Assembly (NCBI GenBank): GCA_905480085.1
Contig: CAJQPD010000193.1
Coordinates: forward strand, 1 to 6,476
DNA from: an uncultured Acidimicrobiia bacterium
Lineage (GTDB): Bacteria; Actinomycetota; Acidimicrobiia; Spongiisociales; JAENVV01
Length of the DNA: 6,476 nucleotides
Direction of reading: 5' to 3'
Shown: one piece after another, positions 1-6,262 of the stretch
How the letters are laid out: the number at the start of each line of letters is the position of its first letter
Numbering within the stretch: position 1 is the stretch's first letter
Translations under genes and position numbers: made by a program
The notes under the pieces: model-generated
The model's database searches: none
Seen by the model: only the letters and a program-made list of their open reading frames with translations
Told to the model about the DNA's origin: nothing

Positions 1-960
1 TGCGACCAGTGCGCAATAAAGGGCGGTGGGACCAGACCCGCGGAGCCCTCGTCCGCCATGCTTTCGGAGACGGTGAGAGCGCACAACCCGGTGGGCGGTG
101 GTGGTGGTCCCGCTTGAATCGGTGTTGGTGTCTTCGGTGATGGCGATGGCGTACCGGTGGGCGGCATTCAGCCCGGCGGGCAGGTATTCGGGTTCTACCC
201 AGCCGAGAGCTCCACCGGTTTTGCCGACCAACTGGCCGGCCCGTTCTCCGGGTCGGGGGCTGTACCAGATGGAACCCCCCGCCACCCCCGGGCCTCCCGT
301 AAATTGATACAGAATGGCATTGTCCGGGGTCACCCTGGCTACGGAGACCTGCTCCTCGATCAGTCTGGTGAGTTCGCCTTCCGAGTCAGCTCTGACCAGG
401 CCGCCCGGGCGCAGTTGGATGAGGTCGGGTCGATCGATACTGGCCCGGGTAAACGCCAGGAAAGCGAGAATTACCCCTACCCCGACGACGAGGGCGGCAA
501 AGCCTTTGATGAGGCGGCCCGATTGGGTTGGGGGCTCGCCGAGGACGATGGTTCGGAGCTGCTGGTCGACCTCCCAGGCCAATCGGGGCCTGAGCTCCGG
601 GGAAACGGTCGCCTCGGCGTCTCGTATGTCTTCGGCGCCGTGGTGAGCTCCCAGCGCCCTGGCGATGCGCGCCTCATCCCAATGCCGTCCGTGATGGAGG
701 AGCAGGATGAGGCGTTGTTGTTGGCTCAAGGCACTCAGAGCCGCCGCTGCCTCGGCATCGGAGGTCGGTACGACCAGGCTGCCCGTGAGACGTCCCGGCT
801 TCTCCATCGCCAGGCGGATGGCATCGGCCGCTGGATCGTCCGTTGGGGTCCGCCCCAATCGGCGGAGCGCCCGGTCAGTCGGGCGATTGGCGGGGGATTG
901 GAGGGCGATCGAGACAACGGCGAGAACCTCCCGTCGGAGGGCGGGACTCTCGCTATCCAC
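1..960 (-). CDS. Single-pass membrane protein with sigma-70 region 4-like segment (partial, runs off left edge)
   Basis: I do not recognise this gene as a named family. Reading the minus strand from the GTG at 960-958 gives 320 codons with no stop before the window edge. Residues about 68-105 (LSALSQQQRLILLLHHGRHW, then DEARIARALG) resemble the helix-turn-helix of ECF sigma factor region 4, but I see no region 2. Residues about 150-171 (LIKGFAALVVGVGVILAFLA) form one hydrophobic helix with a Lys on the N-terminal side. The N-terminal part is therefore probably cytoplasmic and the part after residue 172 extracytoplasmic. The start lies 2 bases beyond the stop of the upstream lipoprotein, which suggests an operon with translational coupling; only a weak GCAGG-like ribosome site is visible. 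The last 30 or so codons are Arg-rich and have poor third-position GC, so a frameshift is suspected there. A regulatory or envelope-signalling role is only an inference. Confidence 0.7.
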   Translation of the reverse strand, partial: MDSESPALRREVLAVVSIALQSPANRPTDRALRRLGRTPTDDPAADAIRLAMEKPGRLTGSLVVPTSDAEAAAALSALSQQQRLILLLHHGRHWDEARIARALGAHHGAEDIRDAEATVSPELRPRLAWEVDQQLRTIVLGEPPTQSGRLIKGFAALVVGVGVILAFLAFTRASIDRPDLIQLRPGGLVRADSEGELTRLIEEQVSVARVTPDNAILYQFTGGPGVAGGSIWYSPRPGERAGQLVGKTGGALGWVEPEYLPAGLNAAHRYAIAITEDTNTDSSGTTTTAHRVVRSHRLRKHGGRGLRGSGPTALYCALVA

Positions 961-962
961 TG

Positions 963-2399
963 CTAGTTGCCTGCCACCGAGAACAGCCACTCGCCATCTT
1001 CGGCGATCCCGATGCGATGCCCGGTGTAGCCGCCTTGCTGCCGCATGGCGTCGATTTCCTCCTCATTGAAGACCGGTCGAAGGGCCTCCCAATCGGCATC
1101 GGTGGGCTCGTCGACGGCCGCCGACGGCCACACATAGATCGAACGCCCGTCAGGGAGCAGGCTGACCGCGTGCGGCAAGTTGAGAATTCGCACGATCAGA
1201 GACAGGTCGTCGCCGAACCGCGCTTCTGATGCCATCCAGTATCTGCGAGGGTCGCCTCCCGCCAGATCGACGACGAACGATGAGGATGTGAGCGCGGCCA
1301 GGGCATCAAAGTCACAAGCCACGGCGCGTTCAACGATGGCCGAGCGGATCGCCGCAACGGTATCCGGCAAGGCCGGCGTGACCGGCGGAACGGAGGGCTG
1401 GCCGGCGGCAGAGCACGGTCCCGGTGCCACGCGAATGCCACCGAGTCGATGCCCCTCGGTCACCGCCAAGGGGCTATTGAATAGTGAGGCCGATCGGATG
1501 GGATCGGTGGTGGGGATCACTACTTGACTCGCTTCACCGACGACCATGAGAGAGCCTGATTGGTCGGTAACCAGCGCAGAATCTTCGTCGAGGTCGAAAA
1601 CCCGCACCGCCGAAGCCACGTCGTAAACAGTTGTTGATTGATCGTCGACTCGTGAGACGATCACCTGGCCGGCCAGTACCGTGGCCACGAGACCATCCGA
1701 GACCGCTACCGAAAAGGGACCTGAACCGTCAGTGCAGTCGGAGTTCCAAATCGGCTCTCCATCTTTGAAAGCGACGAGTTTGTTGCAGGTGGCATTGACT
1801 TGCTGTTCGACGAGGATTGTCGGTCCGTCCGCGTCACCGGAAACCAGATCAGGGCCGTCATAAAGCACCAACGGGGCTCCACCCTGGAGGTCTGCGGCGA
1901 GGAGCTGTCCACCAACTACTTCGCCGTCGGGTCGGCTCAGGTAGATGACATTTGGCCGCCCGTCGATCGGTGCGACATCCAGCAACGTTATCGCTTGTCC
2001 GTCGGCTTCGGCGATCAGTTCGAGCGGCTCGATCGTGCCCGGTAGGAGGCGCAAGATGCCAGATGAGACGCCGGGTCCCGGGTCCTGGTATTGGAAGACG
2101 ATGCCCCCGATGAGGTCAACGAATGCCGATGCCAGGGGATAGTCGATATCGCCGGTAAGGATGGCGGCCGGTGCGTCGTCGTAGACCAGGGTTAGTGCAT
2201 GGTCGGTAACCACCATGACTCCTGAAACCGGCTCGGTGGCGGGCATCGTCGTGGCAGGAGGACTGGTCGGTGACACATCTGTGTTGTCATCGACTGTCGT
2301 TGTCGTGGTGTCCCCTGGCACGGTTGTTGCCGTTGGGAGCAACGAGCACGCTCCGAGGAGCATGGTCACTATGAGTAGGCCTGCGAGTCGGGTGGTCAT
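963..2399 (-). CDS. Secreted lipoprotein with propeller-like region and conserved-looking C-terminal domain
   Basis: This is a 478-residue exported lipoprotein of unknown function. It has an N-terminal Arg, a hydrophobic stretch at 5-17 and a lipobox L15-G16-A17-C18, so it should be cleaved by signal peptidase II and lipidated on Cys18. Residues 22-57 are a Thr/Pro/Asp-rich linker typical of surface-tethered actinobacterial proteins. Residues about 60-325 are short beta-strand-like repeats with many Asp-Gly turns, suggesting a beta-propeller; C205 and C222 could form a disulfide. Residues about 345-478 form a separate domain with GGDPRRYW (381-388), ILNLP (405-409), YVWPSA (422-427), GGYTGHRIGI (456-465) and WLFSVAGN at the end. 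From memory this resembles a domain of unknown function seen in other bacterial proteins, but I cannot name it reliably. It follows glgA by 27 bases and abuts the next membrane-protein gene. No Shine-Dalgarno sequence precedes the ATG. Confidence 0.88.
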   Translation of the reverse strand: MTTRLAGLLIVTMLLGACSLLPTATTVPGDTTTTTVDDNTDVSPTSPPATTMPATEPVSGVMVVTDHALTLVYDDAPAAILTGDIDYPLASAFVDLIGGIVFQYQDPGPGVSSGILRLLPGTIEPLELIAEADGQAITLLDVAPIDGRPNVIYLSRPDGEVVGGQLLAADLQGGAPLVLYDGPDLVSGDADGPTILVEQQVNATCNKLVAFKDGEPIWNSDCTDGSGPFSVAVSDGLVATVLAGQVIVSRVDDQSTTVYDVASAVRVFDLDEDSALVTDQSGSLMVVGEASQVVIPTTDPIRSASLFNSPLAVTEGHRLGGIRVAPGPCSAAGQPSVPPVTPALPDTVAAIRSAIVERAVACDFDALAALTSSSFVVDLAGGDPRRYWMASEARFGDDLSLIVRILNLPHAVSLLPDGRSIYVWPSAAVDEPTDADWEALRPVFNEEEIDAMRQQGGYTGHRIGIAEDGEWLFSVAGN

Positions 2400-2426
2400 G
2401 AGTGCAACGGTAGTTGGCCGGAGCCT

Positions 2427-3794
2427 CTACGAGAGTCGAATCGCCTGCTCATATGCCTTGATGTATGAGCGTGAAGCATTCGCCCATGAGAAGTCATTGG
2501 ACATTCCTCGCTGCTGAAGGGCGGTCCAGGTTGGCTGGTCGGTCCGGAACAGTCGCATGGCGCGACGGATGGTCTTGGCCACTTCGATCGGCTCGAACGC
2601 ACGAAAACCGAACCCGGTAGCCAGATCTGGATTCTCGTCCACGTCAATGACGGTGTCGGCGAGTCCGCCCGTCAAACGAACGACAGGAATCGACCCGTAT
2701 CTCATGGCGTACATCTGACCGATACCGCAAGGCTCAAACCGCGATGGCATCACGTAGCAGTCCGTGCCTGCGGCGACCAGTCGGTTGAGCCCTTCCGAGT
2801 ACGGGCCGTGCCAGACAGCCTGAGGGTGGCGAATCGCCCAGCCATCGACCATGGCATCAAGTTCCCCGCTGCCGACGAGGACAAAGCGAGCGCCTTCGGA
2901 TACAAGTGAGTCGAGATGGTCGTCGAGCAGGGCCAGGCCCTTCTGTTCGGACATGCGCCCGACGTTGCCAAAGACCACACCATCGTCGATTCCTGCCATC
3001 TCGATGAGCATCTCGCGATTGGCGAGGCGCCCGCCCAGTTCATGAGGTCCGAAGGTTGAAGCGAGCGAGTCATCTGTTTCGGCATTCCAGGCCACGGGAT
3101 CGATCCCGTTCACAATGCCGATCGGTGGTTGGCTCCGAGCGTTCAATACGCCGTCGAGGCCACCGGAAACAGAGGGGTCGGTCAGAAGTTGTTTGGCGAA
3201 GGTCGGGCTCACGGTCGTGACGATGTCGGCCAGGGCCACTCCTGCCTTCAGATAATTGGCTTCGCCATACCACTCCAGCGGCCCTCCGAGATTCGTGGAT
3301 CGCTTGTCGGCGCCCAAGAGTTCGCGTGCTTCAAGCAACGGGCCAACGATTGGATACACCGCGTTGTGCACCGTAAATACGGTCGGCCGGTCGGTGATGA
3401 GTGACACCGCTCCAGTGTGTGCGTCGTGGAGGTGAACGACATCGACGTCGTGCGCGATGGCAGCCACCACCGTGGAGAATCGCCCGAAACGTTGCCACTG
3501 GTCCTGGTAGCCGTTTCCGGGCGTGTCCCCGTAGATGCCAGGCCGATCAAACGAGGCCGGATCATCCACGAGAACGACTTCAACGTTGCCGTCCCGGTGT
3601 AGCCAGAGTGAGTCTGCGAATCCGATTCCGGCGTGTCGGTCCCCGAGATCGTGGAGGTGCCGGTAGCGGGGGATGACAACTCTGACGGAGTGGCCTTCGG
3701 CGGCGACTCCGTGGGCAATGCCGGCCACTGCCTCGCCAAGGCCTCCGGTTCGGGCGAGGGGCGAGTATTCGGATGCTGCAATGAGTACACGCAC
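2427..3794 (-). CDS. glgA: Glycogen synthase, GT5 family
   Basis: Transfers glucose from a nucleotide sugar (ADP-glucose in most bacteria) to the non-reducing end of an alpha-1,4-glucan in the cytoplasm. The 455 residues compare with about 477 in E. coli GlgA. The N-terminal Rossmann domain opens with MRVLIAASEYSPLARTGGLG. TVHN (141-144) and IVNGID (227-232) follow. The C-terminal domain holds GR-MSEQKGL (R280 and K285, the expected phosphate-binding pair), then SRFEPCGIGQMYAMRYG (351-367, with E354) and TGGLADTV (375-382). The GTG start at 3794 is preferred over in-frame upstream starts as far as 3917. It matches the family N-terminus and has GGAAGGAAGG six bases before it, whereas the longer form would run into the divergent arsC-like gene. 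One oddity is Arg15 in place of the Lys of the KTGGL nucleotide-sugar motif. No other glycogen genes are in the window. Confidence 0.95.
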   Translation of the reverse strand: MRVLIAASEYSPLARTGGLGEAVAGIAHGVAAEGHSVRVVIPRYRHLHDLGDRHAGIGFADSLWLHRDGNVEVVLVDDPASFDRPGIYGDTPGNGYQDQWQRFGRFSTVVAAIAHDVDVVHLHDAHTGAVSLITDRPTVFTVHNAVYPIVGPLLEARELLGADKRSTNLGGPLEWYGEANYLKAGVALADIVTTVSPTFAKQLLTDPSVSGGLDGVLNARSQPPIGIVNGIDPVAWNAETDDSLASTFGPHELGGRLANREMLIEMAGIDDGVVFGNVGRMSEQKGLALLDDHLDSLVSEGARFVLVGSGELDAMVDGWAIRHPQAVWHGPYSEGLNRLVAAGTDCYVMPSRFEPCGIGQMYAMRYGSIPVVRLTGGLADTVIDVDENPDLATGFGFRAFEPIEVAKTIRRAMRLFRTDQPTWTALQQRGMSNDFSWANASRSYIKAYEQAIRLS

Positions 3795-3800
3795 GGCGGG

Positions 3801-3810
3801 CCTTCCTTCC
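3801..3810 (-). promoter_or_regulatory. Strong ribosome binding site that fixes the glgA start
   Basis: The minus strand reads GGAAGGAAGG, complementary to the 16S rRNA tail, six bases before the GTG at 3794-3792. It is the clearest Shine-Dalgarno sequence for any main gene here and decides the glgA start in favour of the shorter form. Confidence 0.8.
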
Positions 3811-3820
3811 TCTACCGGTA

Positions 3821-3848
3821 AAGCTAGCGCTGGGCTGTCAGCTGTCGC
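3821..3848 (-). promoter_or_regulatory. Possible glgA promoter
   Basis: On the minus strand, GCGACA (3848-3843; four of six matches to TTGACA) and TAGCTT (3826-3821; fits TANNNT) are separated by 16 bases. Transcription would begin near 3814, giving a leader of about 20 bases that includes the ribosome binding site. Assigned by pattern only. Confidence 0.35.
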
Positions 3849-3869
3849 AGAAAGTGCGGTCGGTAATAT
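3842..3869 (+). promoter_or_regulatory. Likely leaderless promoter of the arsC-like gene
   Basis: CTGTCG (3842-3847; weak -35) and TAATAT (3864-3869; strong -10) are separated by 16 bases. The -10 ends seven bases before the ATG at 3877, so transcription would start at or next to the A of the start codon. No Shine-Dalgarno sequence is present, which fits leaderless translation as is common in actinobacteria. The -35 overlaps the proposed -35 of the divergent glgA promoter. Confidence 0.5.
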
Positions 3870-3876
3870 GGCGCCC

Positions 3877-4416
3877 ATGTCCCAAAGCCCCGCAGCAAGC
3901 CGCCCCGAGACCGTCATCCTGCTGGGTTCCTATCCGGCCGACTACACCGATTCTCAGATAGACGCCTTTACGGAGCAGCGAGTCATGGCTGTCGAGATGA
4001 TCGCGTCCGAAGTTCGGCCCCCGAGCATGATCTTTGTCTGCGTTCATAATGCCGGTCGGTCGCAAATGTCGGCTGGTTTTGCTCGACACCTGGCCGGTGA
4101 TCGGGCGGTCGTGTTCAGTGGCGGTTCAAACCCTGGCCCGGAGATAAATCCGGTAGCGGTGGAGGCGATGCGAGAGGTTGGCATCGACATCTCGAACCAG
4201 TTCCCGGTGCCCTTCACGACTGAGATCGTTCAGGCCAGCGACGGGGTCGTGACGATGGGTTGCGGAGATGCTTGCCCGTACTTTCCCGGCAAACAGTATC
4301 TCGACTGGGAGCTGGCCGACCCACACGGCCAGGACCTGGACGCCGTGCGGATCGTGCGCGACGAAATCCAACGACGGGTGATAACGCTGCTTTCAGAGAT
4401 GGGTATTGATCTCTGA
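3877..4416 (+). CDS. arsC: Arsenate reductase / low-molecular-weight phosphotyrosine phosphatase family protein
   Basis: Probably reduces arsenate to arsenite in the cytoplasm, using mycothiol or thioredoxin as reductant; the related phosphatase activity is an alternative. The catalytic P-loop is C55-VHNAG-R61-S62 (CX5R), followed by QM, as in actinobacterial ArsC proteins. The general-acid motif is D148-P149. C129 and C133 in MGCGDACPYFPGK are the other cysteines of the CVHNAG-type enzymes, spaced differently from the resolving pair of Staphylococcus ArsC. Residues about 92-170 match the family throughout (NPVAVEAMREVGIDIS, then RDEIQRRV near the end). The 179 residues exceed the usual 130 or so because of a 50-residue extension before Met51 (ATG at 4027). 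I chose 3877 because a -10 box stands seven bases upstream; ATG 3868 overlaps that box. No arsR, arsB or acr3 is nearby, so the arsenic role rests on family membership only. Confidence 0.88.
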   Translation: MSQSPAASRPETVILLGSYPADYTDSQIDAFTEQRVMAVEMIASEVRPPSMIFVCVHNAGRSQMSAGFARHLAGDRAVVFSGGSNPGPEINPVAVEAMREVGIDISNQFPVPFTTEIVQASDGVVTMGCGDACPYFPGKQYLDWELADPHGQDLDAVRIVRDEIQRRVITLLSEMGIDL

Positions 4417-4422
4417 CGGTAC

Positions 4423-4437
4423 TGCTCGGTTCGAGCA
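4423..4437 (+). other. Short hairpin after the arsC-like gene
   Basis: TGCTCG-GTT-CGAGCA forms a perfect 6-bp stem with a 3-base loop, 6 bases after the arsC stop. There is no following T-run, so it is at best a weak or factor-dependent transcript end. Confidence 0.3.
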
Positions 4438-4439
4438 TC

Positions 4440-4451
4440 CCTCCATGGAGG
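4440..4451. repeat. 12-bp perfect palindrome CCTCCATGGAGG
   Basis: CCTCCATGGAGG reads the same on both strands and lies 50-63 bases before the gatC start, upstream of its proposed promoter. It could be a protein-binding site. Its right half also forms part of a GGAGGAG ribosome-site-like sequence (4447-4453). Function unknown; the length could arise by chance. Confidence 0.3.
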
Positions 4452-4465
4452 AGCTGATCGGGTGA

Positions 4466-4494
4466 TTATCGCCCATATCGAGACCGCCTAGACT
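4466..4494 (+). promoter_or_regulatory. Likely leaderless promoter of the gatCAB operon
   Basis: TTATCG (4466-4471) and TAGACT (4489-4494; fits TANNNT) are 17 bases apart. The -10 ends eight bases before the gatC ATG at 4503. There is no Shine-Dalgarno sequence directly before gatC, so transcription probably starts at or beside the ATG. Assigned by pattern; a strong GGAGGAG sequence further upstream belongs to a possible tiny reading frame instead. Confidence 0.45.
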
Positions 4495-4502
4495 CATCGG
4501 TC

Positions 4503-4793
4503 ATGCCGATCGACATTGACATTGCCCACGTCGCCAAACTTGCTCGAATCGAGCTTTCCGAACAAGAGATGGCGGCCTACCGCGCCCAACTAGCCGTGAT
4601 TCTTGACCATGCGGCCAAAGTCCAGGCGCTCCCAACCGAGGGCGTCCCGCCGACCTCGCACCCCCTGGACATGGTGAATGCTTTTCGCGATGACGTCGTG
4701 ACGCCCTCGCTGGATAGGGATGAGGTGTTGTCGCAGGCACCCGATGCCACCGACGGGTTCTTCCGGGTTCCCCCATCCCTGGACAACGAATGA
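4503..4793 (+). CDS. gatC: Asp-tRNA(Asn)/Glu-tRNA(Gln) amidotransferase subunit C
   Basis: GatC is the small subunit that wraps around GatA and holds it to GatB in the cytoplasmic GatCAB complex. The 96 residues match the usual length. The N-terminal helix has the family pattern HVAKLARIELSEQEM (9-23). Next come the helix with QLAVILDHAAKVQALPTEGV (29-48), the extended HPLDMVNAFRDDVVTPSLDRD segment (53-73) and a C-terminal DGFFRVPPSLD (84-94), which all fit the family. It is the first gene of gatC-gatA-gatB; its TGA overlaps the gatA ATG by four bases (ATGA), indicating translational coupling. Translation probably begins on a leaderless message. Confidence 0.96.
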   Translation: MPIDIDIAHVAKLARIELSEQEMAAYRAQLAVILDHAAKVQALPTEGVPPTSHPLDMVNAFRDDVVTPSLDRDEVLSQAPDATDGFFRVPPSLDNE

Positions 4794-6262
4794 CCGAACT
4801 TTCCGAGCTCACGCTTGTCGAGGCTGCCGCGGCTCTGCGCGCCGGGGAATGCACATCGGTGGCGCTCACGGAGTCAGTCCTCCATCGAGCAAGCCTTACT
4901 GAAGCCTCAGTCCACGCATATCTAACAATCGATCGTCAGGGGGCCATGGCGGCGGCTGAGGCGTCAGACCGCCGGATCGCCGACGAGAAGCCGATCGGGC
5001 TGCTCGACGGGCTGCCGATAGCTCTCAAAGACAACATGATGACCAGAGGGATTGAGACCACGGCATCGTCGAAGATGCTGTCGGGATACATCCCGCCCTA
5101 TGACGGCACCGTCGTCAAACTGCTTCGTGAAGCCGGCGCGGTGTTCGTTGGTAAGACCAACCTGGACGAGTTCGCCATGGGTTCATCAACCGAAAACTCG
5201 GCATTTGGTCCGACCCGCAACCCGTGGAACCTCGATACGGTTCCGGGCGGGTCTTCTGGTGGTTCGGCGGCCGCGGTGGCCGCTGGTTCGGCTCTTGCCA
5301 GCCTTGGATCCGATACCGGTGGCTCCATCCGACAACCGGCCGCCCTGTGCGGACTGGTCGGCATGAAACCCACCTACGGCCTGGTATCTCGATACGGTCT
5401 GATCGCCTTCGCCAGCTCGCTCGATCAGATCGGCCCCCTGACGCGCTCGGTGCAAGACGCCGCTGTCCTCTACGAGGCGATCGCCGGTCATGATCCCCAC
5501 GACGCCACCTCGTTCCCCGGCCCGGCCCCCTCGGGGACCGAACGACTCGGAGCCGGCGTCGAGGGCTTGCGAGTTGGTGTTGTGAATGAATTGTCGGGCG
5601 AAGGGATCGACGACGAAGTTCTGGCCGCCTTCCGGTCCACCGTCGATCGGTTGGCGAACGCCGGTGCCGAGATCGTCGAACTCTCCCTGCCGTCCACCGC
5701 GACGGCGTTGTCGGCGTACTACCTGATCGCCCCGGCCGAATGTTCGGCGAACCTTGCCCGCTTCGACGGGGTTCGATATGGCTTGAGGGTCGAGGGCAGC
5801 ACCGTCGATGAGATGATGTCGTTGACCAGAGCGGAGGGATTTGGCGCTGAGGTGATCCGCCGAATCCTGCTCGGGACCTATGCGTTGTCGGCGGGCTACT
5901 ACGACGCCTTCTATGGTCAGGCCCAGCGGGTTCGAACGCTCATCATTCAGGAGTTCGCCGCCGCATACGAGCAGGTGGACGTGCTTGTCTCACCGACCGC
6001 CCCGGCCCCGGCTTTTGAGTTGGGAGCCAAGACACAAGATCCACTTTCGATGTACATGCAGGACGTCTGCACGATTCCATCCAATCTGTCTGGCCATCCT
6101 GCCATGTCGGTACCGGTTGGCTTGTCGGCGAGTGGACTACCGATCGGGTTCCAGGTCATGGCTCCGGCGCTCGGCGAAACGGTCATGTTCCAGGTTGCCG
6201 CCGCCATCGAAGCGTTGTCCGATGACATCGGCCGCCCTGTCCTCGAAGTGGTGGCGTCGTGA
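4790..6262 (+). CDS. gatA: Asp-tRNA(Asn)/Glu-tRNA(Gln) amidotransferase subunit A
   Basis: GatA is the glutaminase subunit: it releases ammonia from glutamine and feeds it to GatB, which amidates Glu-tRNA(Gln) or Asp-tRNA(Asn). It is an amidase-signature enzyme of 490 residues, close to the family norm of about 485. The Ser-cisSer-Lys triad is intact. Lys80 lies in LPIALKDN, Ser155 in [15 protein letters not shown] and nucleophile Ser179 in [16 protein letters not shown], each one residue later than in Staphylococcus GatA. Downstream, [20 protein letters not shown] and [15 protein letters not shown] (191-225) are typical, as are [15 protein letters not shown] and the C-terminal [16 protein letters not shown]. 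The start overlaps the gatC stop and the stop overlaps the gatB start (GTGA), so all three subunits are likely made from one message in matched amounts. No strong ribosome site is needed or seen. Confidence 0.98.
   Translation: MTELSELTLVEAAAALRAGECTSVALTESVLHRASLTEASVHAYLTIDRQGAMAAAEASDRRIADEKPIGLLDGLPIALKDNMMTRGIETTASSKMLSGYIPPYDGTVVKLLREAGAVFVGKTNLDEFAMGSSTENSAFGPTRNPWNLDTVPGGSSGGSAAAVAAGSALASLGSDTGGSIRQPAALCGLVGMKPTYGLVSRYGLIAFASSLDQIGPLTRSVQDAAVLYEAIAGHDPHDATSFPGPAPSGTERLGAGVEGLRVGVVNELSGEGIDDEVLAAFRSTVDRLANAGAEIVELSLPSTATALSAYYLIAPAECSANLARFDGVRYGLRVEGSTVDEMMSLTRAEGFGAEVIRRILLGTYALSAGYYDAFYGQAQRVRTLIIQEFAAAYEQVDVLVSPTAPAPAFELGAKTQDPLSMYMQDVCTIPSNLSGHPAMSVPVGLSASGLPIGFQVMAPALGETVMFQVAAAIEALSDDIGRPVLEVVAS

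Noticed and set aside
97..108. GGT tandem repeat as a possible phase-variation tract
   Set aside because: Four copies of a 3-base unit inside a coding frame do not change the frame on expansion and are too short to suggest phase variation.
157..966. 269-codon open frame on the plus strand opposite the membrane-protein gene
   Set aside because: It lies wholly antisense to the minus-strand frame, which has a membrane helix, a sigma-4-like segment and operon-like spacing. The plus frame shows no recognisable domain and no ribosome site.
1945..2517. Plus-strand open frames opposite the lipoprotein
   Set aside because: They are antisense to a gene with a clear signal peptide and lipobox, and have no recognisable products.
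3673..3876. Longer arsC-like form starting at 3673
   Set aside because: It would overlap the glgA coding sequence antisense and includes the proposed promoter; low-complexity Ala/Pro/Thr-rich content is typical of a shadow frame.
3795..3917. Longer glgA form starting at 3917
   Set aside because: The extra 41 residues have no GlgA similarity, cover the divergent promoter region and the start of the arsC-like gene, and bypass the strong ribosome site before GTG 3794.
4423..4444. GGTTCGAGC with flanks resembling a tRNA T-arm
   Set aside because: No D-arm, anticodon arm or acceptor stem can be built; the preceding bases are the end of the arsC-like gene.
4501..5500. Minus-strand open frames opposite gatC and gatA
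   Set aside because: They mirror highly conserved gatC and gatA coding sequence and arise from GC-rich codon bias.
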